This document shows positions 32,964-41,654 of a stretch of 64,000 bases of DNA, piece by piece. The notes under the pieces are model-generated. The model had not been told where the DNA came from. It did no database searches and saw nothing but the letters and a program-made list of their open reading frames with translations. Location of the stretch: assembly GCF_003119115.1 (NCBI RefSeq), contig NZ_CP022363.1:248001-312000 (forward strand). Direction: 5' to 3'. Each line of letters begins with the position of its first letter. Within the stretch, counting starts at the first letter, position 1. The DNA comes from Azospirillum sp. TSH58 (GTDB lineage Bacteria; Pseudomonadota; Alphaproteobacteria; Azospirillales; Azospirillaceae). A program made the position numbers and the translations under genes.

Positions 32964-33779
32964 TCACCCCTGTTCCGCCGGGCCGCCGCGGCGGGCCCAG
33001 AAGCCCCGTCCGGGATCGTAGGCGAGGATCGCCGCCCCCAGGAACAGCGCGAGGCACGCCGTGACGGCCAGGAACGCCGTGCCGTTGAATTGCAGATACA
33101 GCGCGAAGCGGATCAGTTCGACGGCCTGCGTGAAGGGGTTGACCCCGGCGATCCAGGCGAGCGTCGGGCTGCCCTCGCGGATGCGCCACAGCGGATAGAG
33201 CGCGGAGGAGGCGAAGAACATCGGGAAGATGACGAAGTTCATCACGCCCGCGAAATTCTCCAGCTGACGGATGAAGGAGGACAGCAGGAGGCCGAGCGCT
33301 CCCAGCATCAGCCCGCTCAGCACCAGGGCCGGGAGAACGGCGAGGTAGCCGACTTCCGGCGGCTGGACGCCCCAGAACCAGGCGATGGCGAAGAAGACAT
33401 AGACCTGGGCGATCGACACCAGCACGCCGGCCAGCAGCTTGCAGACCAGCAGGTACCAGCGCGGCAGCGGGCTGACCAGCAGGGTCTTCATGCTGCCCAT
33501 CTCCCGGTCGTAGACCATGGACAGCGAACTCTGCATCCCGTTGAAGAGCTGGATCATGCCCACCAGCCCCGGCGTCACGTAATCCTCGTACAGGATGTAG
33601 GTTTCGTAGGGCGGGATGATCGACAGGCCGAGCACCGCGCGGAAACCCACCGCGAAGATGGCCAGCCAGACCAGCGGCCGCACCAGCGCGGCGAAGAACC
33701 GCTCGCGCTGGTGCACGAAGCGCAGCCCCTCGCGGACGATGACCGCGCGCAGGCACCGCCAGTAGAGCGTCGCGTTCAT
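32964..33779 (-). CDS. ABC-2 type permease of the PQQ-dependent alcohol system
   Basis: 271 residues with about six membrane helices (LVRPLVWLAIFAVGFRAVLG, LLAGVLVSIAQVYVFFAIAW, FVIFPMFFASSALYPLW). SMVYDREMGSMKTLLVSPLPRWYLL is the characteristic cytoplasmic motif of ABC-2 exporters. With the ATPase, binding protein and beta-propeller genes upstream it forms the ABC set regularly found beside PQQ alcohol dehydrogenases (PedC-like). What it transports is unknown. The start overlaps the ATPase stop by 4 bases; a G-rich ribosome site precedes it. Confidence 0.88.
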   Translation of the reverse strand: MNATLYWRCLRAVIVREGLRFVHQRERFFAALVRPLVWLAIFAVGFRAVLGLSIIPPYETYILYEDYVTPGLVGMIQLFNGMQSSLSMVYDREMGSMKTLLVSPLPRWYLLVCKLLAGVLVSIAQVYVFFAIAWFWGVQPPEVGYLAVLPALVLSGLMLGALGLLLSSFIRQLENFAGVMNFVIFPMFFASSALYPLWRIREGSPTLAWIAGVNPFTQAVELIRFALYLQFNGTAFLAVTACLALFLGAAILAYDPGRGFWARRGGPAEQG

Positions 33780-34570
33780 CCAGCCCCCCCCTTCGCCGTC
33801 AGCCGGGCGAAGGCATCGCCCAAGGTCGCCGTCCCGGTGGCGGCGCACACGTCGTGCACCAGCCCGGAGGCCAGCACGCGGCCACGGTGCAGCACCACGA
33901 CGCCGTCACCGTCGCGCGCCTCGTCGATCAGGTGGGTCGCCCACAGCACGGCCAGCCCCCGCTCCCGGCAGAGGTCGTGCACGTGGTCGAGCACCTGCCG
34001 GCGCAGCTCGATGTCGAGGCCGACGGTGGGCTCGTCCAGCAGCAGCAGGCTCGGGCGGTGGAGCAGCGCGCGGGCGATCTCCACCCGCCGCCGCTGCCCG
34101 CCGGACAGGGTGCGCACGCGCTCGTCCGCGCGCTCGGACAAGCCGATGCGGGCCAACTCCTCGTCCGCCCGCGCCGCGATGTCGGCGGGTGCCAAGCCGT
34201 GCAGCCCGCCGTGGTAGCGCAGGTTCTGGATGACGGTCAGGTCCGGGTCGAGCGTCGGCTGCTGGAACACCACGCCGATGCGCGCCAGCGCCTGGGCCGG
34301 ATGACGGCGCATGTCGAAGCCGAAGACCCGGATGCTCCCCCGGCGGGTGTTGTAGATGCGTGTGATCAGCGAGAAGAGCGTTGTCTTGCCGGCGCCGTTC
34401 AGCCCCAGCAGCACGGTGAGCCGCCCCGCGGGGACGCCGAACGACACGCCGTCCAGCGCCGTCCGCGCCCCGAAGCTGTGGCTCAGCCCCTCGACCGCCA
34501 GGACGGGGTCCGCCGTGGCGCCGCCGGACATGGCGCGCGGTTCGGGAGGCGCGGTTTCGAAGCAATCCAT
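33776..34570 (-). CDS. ABC transporter ATPase of the PQQ-dependent alcohol system
   Basis: 264 residues from ATG 34570 (GGAG upstream). Walker A is GLNGAGKTT, the signature is TLSGGQRRRVEIARAL, Walker B is LLLLDEPTVGLD, and ATHLIDEA holds the switch His. Sequence and context match the ATPase of the PQQ-associated ABC exporter. It partners the ABC-2 permease encoded by the overlapping next gene. A palindromic repeat separates it from the upstream beta-propeller gene, which probably shifts expression within the operon. Confidence 0.9.
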   Translation of the reverse strand: MDCFETAPPEPRAMSGGATADPVLAVEGLSHSFGARTALDGVSFGVPAGRLTVLLGLNGAGKTTLFSLITRIYNTRRGSIRVFGFDMRRHPAQALARIGVVFQQPTLDPDLTVIQNLRYHGGLHGLAPADIAARADEELARIGLSERADERVRTLSGGQRRRVEIARALLHRPSLLLLDEPTVGLDIELRRQVLDHVHDLCRERGLAVLWATHLIDEARDGDGVVVLHRGRVLASGLVHDVCAATGTATLGDAFARLTAKGGAG

Positions 34571-34606
34571 GTCGTCTCCATCACCAGGAGCAACCACCTG
34601 TGAAAT

Positions 34607-34724
34607 CCCCTCTCCCCTCCGGGGAGAGGGTTAGGGTGAGGGGGTTGCGCTTGTGCCGGACCTAGCCCCATGCGCAACCCCCTCACCGGCCCTTCGGGCC
34701 ACCCTCTCCCCGGAGGGAAGAGGG
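34607..34724. repeat. Dispersed GC-rich palindromic repeat, copy D, inside an operon
   Basis: A large inverted repeat with CCCTCTCCCCTCCGGGGAGA arms at the left, a matching ACCCTCTCCCCGGAGGGAAG at the right, TTAGGGTGAGGGGGTTGCGC pairing with GCGCAACCCCCTCACC, and a GGCCCTTCGGGCC hairpin. It shares these modules with copies A, B and C. It sits between the propeller and ATPase genes, both on the minus strand. Confidence 0.8.
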
Positions 34725-34732
34725 CTATAAAG

Positions 34733-35713
34733 TCACGGCTTGACGATCACGCCCCAGGGCGCGCCGCCGACCGAGATCGACTTCACGACCCGGCCGCGCT
34801 CCAGGTCCATCACCGACATGTCGTTGCTGACGCCGTTCGTCGTGTAGAGACGCTTCTCGTCCGGCGACAGCGCCAGATTCCAGACGCGCTGGCCAACGAG
34901 GTGGTAGCGCTTCACCTCGTAGGTCCTGGCGTCGATCTCGGCGACCCGGTTGGCCGGGCCGAGGGCGACGAAGGCGCGCTGCCCGTCGCTGGTCAACTGG
35001 ATCCCAACCGGCTGGATGGACTCCCGCGGGACGCCCTGGACGGCGAAGCCGATCTTGTGGACAAGCTTGCGGGAGGCCGCGTCGATGACGCTGACCGTCC
35101 CGCCGACCTCCGACGACACCCAGACGAACCGTCCGTCCCCGGTGAACTGGGCGACACGCGGGCGCGCATCGACCAGCACGTTGTCGATGATCTTGTGCGA
35201 CTCGGTGTCGATGAAATGCGCCATGTTCGTCGTCTCGGACGTGTTCACCAGGATCTTGCCGTCCGGGCTGACGCCCATGCCCTCCGGCTCCACCCCCACC
35301 TGGATCTCGCCGACGATCTTCTTCGTCGGGATGTCCACCACCGAGACCATGTTGTCGTCCTCGTTGGCCACGTAGAGCCGGTGCCCCTGCGGATCGAGGA
35401 CGAACAGCTCCGGATCGGGGCCGGACGGCAGCCGGTCGACGACCTTCTGGGTCGCCACGTCGATGACGTCGATCCGGTTGTCGTCGCCGACGCAGACGAA
35501 AATCCGCGTCATGTCCTCGTTGAAGGTGATGCCGCGCGGCCGGCGCCCGACCTTGATCGTGGCGACCACCTGCAGCTTGCCGCCGTCCACCACCGAGACG
35601 GTGTTGCTCTTCTCGTTCGACACGAAGATGGTGTCCGCCTGGGCGGACGGGGCGATGACGAAGCCCAGCAGCGCTAAAGCGCCGATCCGGGCGGCTCCTC
35701 CGGTTAACGACAT
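34733..35713 (-). CDS. YVTN-type beta-propeller protein of the PQQ-dependent alcohol system
   Basis: 326 residues. A signal peptide (GGAARIGALALLGFVIAPSAQA) is followed by about seven propeller repeats of the form D-x-IFVSNEKSNTVSVVD, RLYVANEDDNMVSVVD and FVWVSSEVGGTVSVID. It matches the periplasmic beta-propeller family that always accompanies the PQQ-associated ABC system. It is not an enzyme of the XoxF type, as no PQQ-binding residues are evident. ATG 35713 has GGGAGGG upstream. It may bind the transported product or dock the transporter. Confidence 0.85.
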   Translation of the reverse strand: MSLTGGAARIGALALLGFVIAPSAQADTIFVSNEKSNTVSVVDGGKLQVVATIKVGRRPRGITFNEDMTRIFVCVGDDNRIDVIDVATQKVVDRLPSGPDPELFVLDPQGHRLYVANEDDNMVSVVDIPTKKIVGEIQVGVEPEGMGVSPDGKILVNTSETTNMAHFIDTESHKIIDNVLVDARPRVAQFTGDGRFVWVSSEVGGTVSVIDAASRKLVHKIGFAVQGVPRESIQPVGIQLTSDGQRAFVALGPANRVAEIDARTYEVKRYHLVGQRVWNLALSPDEKRLYTTNGVSNDMSVMDLERGRVVKSISVGGAPWGVIVKP

Positions 35714-35752
35714 GATGGTCCCTCCCATGGTTGCCCCCTGCCGGGGCTTTTC

Positions 35753-36940
35753 TCAGCGGTTGCCGCACCGGCTTTCCGGGCGGTCGTCGCCGAGCGTGTC
35801 GAGTTCCGAGAACTGGTGCAGGTAGCCCGGCTGCGGCGACACCGAGACGAGCACCCGCGGCCCGGCCAGCAGCACCGGCTGCCGAAGCTGCCCGTCCCAG
35901 TCGCGGAAGGTCAGCCCCTGTCCCTTGAAGGCCGGCAGGGCGAAGTCCGGGCCGCGCACGAAGGCGGCAAGCGCCGCGGGGTCGGCGGACTTGGTGCGCG
36001 TCGCCGCCTCGCCCACGGCGCGGACGGCCATCCAGGCGGTGTAGTCGCGCGGGCGCATCCAGCGCCCGGCCTGCCGTTCGAAGCGGCTGTGGATCTGCGT
36101 CGCCCCCCACTGCTCGTGCACGCGCGACCACGCCGTCGGGACGAGCCCGTGGGTGCCGGCCACCGGGCGGGGCAGCCAGGTCTGGTACAGCAGATACTCG
36201 CCGAACCCGTCCGCCTCGTCGGCGACGACCAGCACGTCGTGCTCGGTGCCCTGGGTGAAGGTGAGGATTTCCGACTGGACGGTGACGTGGCCGGTGTCGA
36301 CGCGGCGGTTCGCGTCCTCGAAGGCCCAGCGCTTCTCCTCGACGATTTTGGCGCGGTAGCGCTTGGCGGCGGCGCGGATCGCGTCGGCGTAGGCGGCGTC
36401 CTGCGGCGTCCGCCCGACCACCAGCAGCCAGTTCATCCATTTCCGCGACGCGAGATACTGGGCCAGCGCGTCGGCCTGCATCCGCCGGCTGGGCGTGACG
36501 TGCAGCAGGTTGGCGCGGCAGCGCTCGTTGCGCAGGTCGTCGTCCGGGGCGCGGGTGTTGAAGATCAGCATGCCGCCGGCCTCGGGCGCCGCCGCCGCGG
36601 CGAGCAGCGCGTCCTCCTTCAGATCGGCGACGAGCAGGCGCACATCCTGCCCGGCGAGGTCGCGCACGGCGTCCTCGACGCGCCCGTCCTCCGGCACCGT
36701 CACCTCGACCAGATCGAAGCGCTGGTTGAGGAATCGCCCGGTCGTGTTGTTGTCGGCGATGGCGAGGCGGGCGCCCTGGACACCCTCGTCCTCCGACACC
36801 GGTTCGAGGAAGGTCTGGGGAATCCGCGGCTCCTCCGCACGGGTCAGATAGCCGATGCGGACCACCAGCGGGTCGGCGCCCCAGGCCGGGGTCCCGAGCA
36901 GGAGCGCTGCGGCGGCGGCCAGAAGGGCGGCGGCCCGCAT
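35753..36940 (-). CDS. ABC substrate-binding protein of the PQQ-dependent alcohol system
   Basis: 395 residues. Signal peptide RAAALLAAAAALLLGTPAWG; mature start DPLVVRIGYLTRAEEPRIPQ. The text GVQGARLAIADNNTTGRFLN resembles periplasmic Leu/Ile/Val-type binding proteins, and the gene set identifies it as the PQQ alcohol dehydrogenase-associated binding protein. It lies 16 bases after fhcC and 39 bases before the propeller gene, so C1 oxidation genes and this ABC system share one strand and probably one message. The upstream in-frame ATG at 37069 would overlap fhcC and is rejected. Confidence 0.85.
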   Translation of the reverse strand: MRAAALLAAAAALLLGTPAWGADPLVVRIGYLTRAEEPRIPQTFLEPVSEDEGVQGARLAIADNNTTGRFLNQRFDLVEVTVPEDGRVEDAVRDLAGQDVRLLVADLKEDALLAAAAAPEAGGMLIFNTRAPDDDLRNERCRANLLHVTPSRRMQADALAQYLASRKWMNWLLVVGRTPQDAAYADAIRAAAKRYRAKIVEEKRWAFEDANRRVDTGHVTVQSEILTFTQGTEHDVLVVADEADGFGEYLLYQTWLPRPVAGTHGLVPTAWSRVHEQWGATQIHSRFERQAGRWMRPRDYTAWMAVRAVGEAATRTKSADPAALAAFVRGPDFALPAFKGQGLTFRDWDGQLRQPVLLAGPRVLVSVSPQPGYLHQFSELDTLGDDRPESRCGNR

Positions 36941-36956
36941 CGCGGGCGGGCGCCCG

Positions 36957-37781
36957 CTACGCCTCCGACAGGATAAGCATCTCTCCGATCCCCCCGGCCG
37001 ACCGGTCGCCGATAAGGCGCCGGGCGCGGGTTCCGGCGGTTGGAAATCCACTGGGCCATGCCCCGCCATCGATCAGCTCCTTCCGCATCAGTTCCAGAAA
37101 CAGCCAGTCGTTCATGCCGCCGTCGCTGAAGCCGGACGGGATGGCCTCCGGCGCCCGCGACAGCAGGATGGAGCCACGGCGCATGGCCTGCCCCGCATCG
37201 GGGCCGCAGCCGGCGCCGACGACGATGGTTCCCGCGATCATCCGGGCGCCGCACAGGCTCCCCACCCGTCCATGGACGGCGATCAGCCCCCGCCGCATCC
37301 GCTCGCCGACGCGGTCCCCGGCGTCGCCCGCGACGACGACGGAGCCGCCGCTCATGCCGCGCGTGCCGCCGGCCAGCGGCGCCCCCAGGAAATTGCCGGC
37401 ATCGCCCGCGACGCGCAGGGACCCGCCGGCCATCTCCGCGGCGGCGAAGGCGCCGCAGTTCCCCTCGACGGTCAGCGCGCCGCCGCGCATGCCGCTGCCG
37501 GCGCAGGCGCCGCAATCCCCCTCGACCCGGATGTCGCCGGCGGTCATGCCGGTCCCCACCCCGTCGAGCACCGCACCGCCGGGACGCAGGACCAGGGCGC
37601 CGGTCGGGCCGCCGTCCTCAAGCGTGAACAGCGTGTCCAGCCGATGGCGCTCCCGCCCACGGAGCAGCATCAGCCCGGCCAGCGCCTCCCGCCCGCCTTC
37701 GGCCAGCCGTTCGGGCAGGACGCCCGTCATGTCGATGGGCGGACCGGAAGAATCGCGCGTGGTGAGGACGGCGCCGCTCAT
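36957..37781 (-). CDS. fhcC: Formyltransferase/hydrolase complex subunit C
   Basis: 274 residues. The central part is a right-handed beta-helix with repeated G-x2-G-x3-G turns (GDCGACAGSGMRGG, GNCGAFAAAEMAGG, GDAGNFLGAPLAGG), as in formylmethanofuran dehydrogenase subunit C and the glutamate synthase C-terminal domain. In methylotrophs FhcABCD moves the formyl group from formyl-H4MPT to methylofuran and hydrolyses it to formate. Its start overlaps the fhcD stop by 4 bases. Confidence 0.9.
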   Translation of the reverse strand: MSGAVLTTRDSSGPPIDMTGVLPERLAEGGREALAGLMLLRGRERHRLDTLFTLEDGGPTGALVLRPGGAVLDGVGTGMTAGDIRVEGDCGACAGSGMRGGALTVEGNCGAFAAAEMAGGSLRVAGDAGNFLGAPLAGGTRGMSGGSVVVAGDAGDRVGERMRRGLIAVHGRVGSLCGARMIAGTIVVGAGCGPDAGQAMRRGSILLSRAPEAIPSGFSDGGMNDWLFLELMRKELIDGGAWPSGFPTAGTRARRLIGDRSAGGIGEMLILSEA

Positions 37782-38677
37782 GCCATCACCTCATGCAGGC
37801 GGAACTGGTGGCGGCCGAGCTTGCCGCCGTAATTGCCGGCGGTGACCGACACCACGCCGCCCGCGGCGCCCAGGTCCGCCACCGCGGCGATGCCGGCGCG
37901 CATGGCGGCGGCGACCGCCGCCTCGCTCACCCCGTCGATGACCAGTTCGAGGATGGATTCCACACCCTCCGGCACCAGCGACGCCGGCACCGCCGTCCGC
38001 AGCGTCGGGCAGAAGGCCGTGTTGGTGGAGGCGATCATGCCCTTGTACTTGCCGCCGATCTTGGAGCCGGAGCGGACCACCCCGCCGGGAAAGGGCAGGA
38101 TGGCGCCCGGCACCGCGCGGATCGCCAGGACCGCGGCCTGCGCCGCCGCCAGCCCGGCGCGGCGGTCCGCCGCCAGGATGATGAAGTTGCCGCCGCCGAC
38201 GCCCTCGACCGCCGCGGTGGCCGCCTCGCACAGGAACTCGCCGTCCATCACCGGGATGCGCCAATAGCGGCGGCCGCCGATCCGCTTGGCGATCTGCCAG
38301 CCGTCGCCGAAATAGCGCAGCGCGTTGCCGAGCGGTATGGACGGCCCGTCCCGCAGCCCCGCGTAGCAGGCCGTTCCGGGGCAGGTCATCACGCATTGAC
38401 CGACGCGGCGCGCCACCTGCTTGGCCAGTTCCGCCTTGGACATGGCGAACAGCAGCACCGCGGCGCCCGGCCTTGCATCCGGCGTCTCGCCGGGCGGCAG
38501 TGCGCGCTCCATCGCCGCCTCGCAGCCGCAGGCGATCACGGAGGTGGCGAAGCCCGTCATGCTGACCACCGCCGCCTGGACCCAGGCCGGCGTGTCGGCG
38601 GTGACCACCAGCCGCGTGCCGAGCATGGGGAAGGCCTCGGCGAAGGTGTCCTCGATGTGGACGCCGTTGAGCCGCAT
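37778..38677 (-). CDS. fhcD: Formylmethanofuran:tetrahydromethanopterin formyltransferase
   Basis: 299 residues, the family length (Ftr). Key stretches are LNGVHIEDTFAEAFPMLGTRL at the start, ACGCEAAMERALPPGETPD, TCPGTACYAGLRDG and GGVVRSGSKIGGKYKGMIAS. The enzyme catalyses transfer of formyl between H4MPT and methanofuran; in bacteria it works in the formate-forming direction as part of the Fhc complex. It lies 13 bases after fhcA and overlaps fhcC. Confidence 0.93.
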   Translation of the reverse strand: MRLNGVHIEDTFAEAFPMLGTRLVVTADTPAWVQAAVVSMTGFATSVIACGCEAAMERALPPGETPDARPGAAVLLFAMSKAELAKQVARRVGQCVMTCPGTACYAGLRDGPSIPLGNALRYFGDGWQIAKRIGGRRYWRIPVMDGEFLCEAATAAVEGVGGGNFIILAADRRAGLAAAQAAVLAIRAVPGAILPFPGGVVRSGSKIGGKYKGMIASTNTAFCPTLRTAVPASLVPEGVESILELVIDGVSEAAVAAAMRAGIAAVADLGAAGGVVSVTAGNYGGKLGRHQFRLHEVMA

Positions 38678-38690
38678 CAGAACGCCCCCA

Positions 38691-40355
38691 TCAAAATGGT
38701 CCGGGCTGGCAGGCGTGGCGGATCAGGCCGGTGCCGCCGCGGATCTCCTCCTCCGCGATGCGGAAATGGGTCAGCCGCTGGCCCATGCGCTCGTCGAAGC
38801 GGCGCGCCATCCAGGACTCGATCTTGGCGTCGTAGGCGGGCTCCACCACATGCGTGCGCCCCTGGAGGAACGACACCACCACGCCGTCGCGGACGATCAG
38901 CCGGCCGTCCTTGAAGACGAGGTCCGGTTTCTCGAACATGGCGCGGCGGTCCGGCCGGTCGGTGTAGACGGTGATGTCGGCGACCGCCCCCGGCCCAAGA
39001 TGGCCGCGGTCGCTCAGGCCCAGGATGCGCGCCGGCGCGGCGCGGGTCATGGTGGCGATCTCGCCCAGCGAATACTCGCGCGTCAGCGACCCGAGGATGG
39101 TGTGCTCCGGCAACGCCGGGTGCAGCTCCGCCATCCGGGCGAGGCGGTAATCGCGGTCCATCAGCAGGCGGATCAGCTCGGGATAGCTGGTGAAGGGCGC
39201 GCCGTTGGGGTGGTCGGTGGTGAGGAATATCCGCCAGGGGTCCTCGATCAGCAGGAACAGCTCCAGCCCGATCGCCCATTGCAGCGCGTTGACGAAGGCC
39301 TTGTCGCGGTAGCGGAAGGGCACGACGCCGCAGCCGGCGTCGCATTCGATGTCCATCATCACCCATTTCTTCGGATGGGCGAGCCCGGTGTTGCTCATCT
39401 GCGCCATGGTGTCGGCCGACGCGGTCACCGTCTGGCCGAACATGATCTGCCCGACGTCCACCGAGATGTTGGGGCGGCGGTTCACCGCCTCCGCCACCCG
39501 CGCGGCGGAGGAGGAGAATTTCCGGTCGCCCTCCGCGCCGTAGGCGTGGAACTGGACGTGGGTGAGGTGGAGCCGCAGGCCGTCGACCGCCGCGATGCTG
39601 TCGAGCGTCGCCTCCACATTGCCCGGCACGCCGAGGTTGAAGCCGTGCAGATGCAGCGGGTGCGGGATGCCCAGCCGCTGCACCGCCCCCGCCAGCGCGG
39701 TGAGGATGCGGCGCGGCGTGATGGCGTGGAAGGGGCCGTTCTCGTCGACGTCGAGGCGGCGCTGGTTGTATTTGAAGGCGTTGATGCCGCCGGGATTGAC
39801 CGCCTTGACGGCGAGGCTGCGCGTGGCGTTCAGCATGAAGCCGACGTAATCGGCCACCGCGTCCTCCCCGGCGCCGGAGGCGAGAAGCTCCAGCAGCAGG
39901 TCGTCGTTGCCCAGCACCAGATAGCCGCCGGTGTCGATCAGCGGGATGTCGGCCATCTCCAGATGCGCGTGCCGGGCGTTGCTCGGCAGCATCGCCGGCT
40001 CGAAGGCCGCCGTGTAGCCCATCCGGGCGTAGCGGCAGCCCGTGGCGTGGGTGGAGGGGGTGGCGATGCCGACGCCGCAACCGCAGGGCTCCTCCGCCGC
40101 CGCGCGATGCTCCTCCGCCATCAGCAGGCGCGCGATGTTGACCTTCCCGCCGGCGATGTGGCTGTGGATGTCGATGGCGCCGGCCATCACGACCCGCCCG
40201 GACAGGTCGTGGACCTCGTCCGGCGTGGCGCCGGGGCCAGGGTCGGGGCCGGGATCGGCGACGATCCGCCCGTCCCGGACGAACAGGTCGCCCACCGCGC
40301 CGTCGCGCCCGTTGGCCGGGTCGTGAATGCGCCCCCCGGCGAGCTTCATCAGCAT
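38691..40355 (-). CDS. fhcA: Formyltransferase/hydrolase complex subunit A
   Basis: 554 residues of the amidohydrolase superfamily. The N-terminal metal motif is AIDIHSHIAGGKVN; other conserved His/Asp regions are HLHGFNLGVPGN, LHLTHVQFHAYG and FLTTDHPNGAPF. FhcA corresponds to FwdA/FmdA of methanogens, and in methylotrophs it hydrolyses formyl-methylofuran to formate. The start overlaps the fhcB stop by 7 bases. Gene order fhcB-A-D-C matches known bacterial clusters. Confidence 0.93.
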   Translation of the reverse strand: MLMKLAGGRIHDPANGRDGAVGDLFVRDGRIVADPGPDPGPGATPDEVHDLSGRVVMAGAIDIHSHIAGGKVNIARLLMAEEHRAAAEEPCGCGVGIATPSTHATGCRYARMGYTAAFEPAMLPSNARHAHLEMADIPLIDTGGYLVLGNDDLLLELLASGAGEDAVADYVGFMLNATRSLAVKAVNPGGINAFKYNQRRLDVDENGPFHAITPRRILTALAGAVQRLGIPHPLHLHGFNLGVPGNVEATLDSIAAVDGLRLHLTHVQFHAYGAEGDRKFSSSAARVAEAVNRRPNISVDVGQIMFGQTVTASADTMAQMSNTGLAHPKKWVMMDIECDAGCGVVPFRYRDKAFVNALQWAIGLELFLLIEDPWRIFLTTDHPNGAPFTSYPELIRLLMDRDYRLARMAELHPALPEHTILGSLTREYSLGEIATMTRAAPARILGLSDRGHLGPGAVADITVYTDRPDRRAMFEKPDLVFKDGRLIVRDGVVVSFLQGRTHVVEPAYDAKIESWMARRFDERMGQRLTHFRIAEEEIRGGTGLIRHACQPGPF

Positions 40356-41650
40356 GTGGAAGCCTCCTGCGGCAGGGCGGCGGCGATGGCCGTCAGCACG
40401 GTCGCCGCGTCCGGCAGACCACGGTCGATGAGGCGCCGCGCGCGCAGGGCGACCACCGTGTCGCTGCGGAAGACATGGCCCGCATGGTCGATGCCCGGCG
40501 TGCCGACGGGGATGAACACCGCCGGCTCGTCGGCGAAAGCCGTTCCCGGCGGAGCCAGCGCGATGATCGCCTTGTCGGCGGGAAAGGCCGGGACCTCCGG
40601 CCGGAAGGAAGACACCCAGACGACGGCGTCCGCCACCGCCGCATAGCGCGCCCCGTCGAAACGGTGGGGATCGTGCCGCGCTACCCCTCCGGCGAGGGAG
40701 GTGCGCAGCGGCACGCCGAACCGCCAGGTGCAGACCTGATTGACCCCGACCACATTGTCGTGCCCGGCGAGCGGCAGGCCGGCGCAGCGGGTGTGCCGGT
40801 TCGCATCGCGCACGAGGCGGACCAGCCGTTCCACCGTCAGGTCGGCGTGCGGTCCTTCGAAAGCGGCGGCGGCCCAGGCCACGACCGCGTAGCGCGCCGT
40901 CCGCAGCCGCTCCGCCAGGGCGGCGATGTCGCCAGCGGCGATGCCGGCGGCTCCGGACGCGCGGGACGGATCGGGCAAGGCCGCGGCCAGCGCCGCCGCC
41001 GCGTCCCCGACCCTCGCGGAGTCACCGGCCAGGACCGTGATGGGAAAGCCCGAAAGTGCGGCGCGCGTGGTGTCCAGCGGTTCGCCGCACAGGAACACCA
41101 CCTCCCGCGACGGCGGCGCCTGGAAGGCCGGCGCGGGCACCACCCAGCGCTCGAAGACGCGCGGGTGCGGCACCGCCGGGTCCGGTCCGGCCACCAGCAG
41201 CAAATCGCAGCGGTTGCGCAGCTCGGCCAGGGTGGTGGCGATCCAGCCCGTGCGCTGGAGCACCGCCAGATTGCGGTACAGCCCGTCGGACAGCGCGTGG
41301 TCGACCACCGCGCCCAGCCGCCCGGCGAGGGCCAGGGCGGCGCGCGCGCCATCGACGTCGGTGCCGAGCCCGGCCACCAGAGGCGCTTGCGCCGCCGCCA
41401 GCACCGCGGCGGCGGCCTCCACCGCCTCCGCCAGCGGCACCGGAACGCCCGCGACGCGCGGCGGTTCGGCCGCCGGTGTGCGGGAAAAGCGCTCGCGCGC
41501 CACCGGGCAATCGGTGGAGCGCACCGCCAGCGTCGAGGGCGGTTCCTCCTCGACGGTCAGGTCGTCGCAGCCGAGGCCGCAGAACGGGCACACGACGTCG
41601 CGATGGACGACGGGGCGGACGGCAGGAGGGGGTGGCCGGTCGCTCGCCAT
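40349..41650 (-). CDS. fhcB: Formyltransferase/hydrolase complex subunit B
   Basis: 433 residues, related to the molybdopterin-type subunit of formylmethanofuran dehydrogenase. The N-terminus keeps the cysteine motif CPFCGLGCDDL (iron-sulfur-like pattern). The catalytic Cys/Sec region for a tungsten or molybdenum pterin is not evident, as expected for bacterial FhcB, which is thought to be structural rather than redox-active. It begins the fhc run, 4 bases after the pterin dehydratase gene. Confidence 0.88.
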   Translation of the reverse strand: MASDRPPPPAVRPVVHRDVVCPFCGLGCDDLTVEEEPPSTLAVRSTDCPVARERFSRTPAAEPPRVAGVPVPLAEAVEAAAAVLAAAQAPLVAGLGTDVDGARAALALAGRLGAVVDHALSDGLYRNLAVLQRTGWIATTLAELRNRCDLLLVAGPDPAVPHPRVFERWVVPAPAFQAPPSREVVFLCGEPLDTTRAALSGFPITVLAGDSARVGDAAAALAAALPDPSRASGAAGIAAGDIAALAERLRTARYAVVAWAAAAFEGPHADLTVERLVRLVRDANRHTRCAGLPLAGHDNVVGVNQVCTWRFGVPLRTSLAGGVARHDPHRFDGARYAAVADAVVWVSSFRPEVPAFPADKAIIALAPPGTAFADEPAVFIPVGTPGIDHAGHVFRSDTVVALRARRLIDRGLPDAATVLTAIAAALPQEASTC

Positions 41651-41654
41651 GCCG

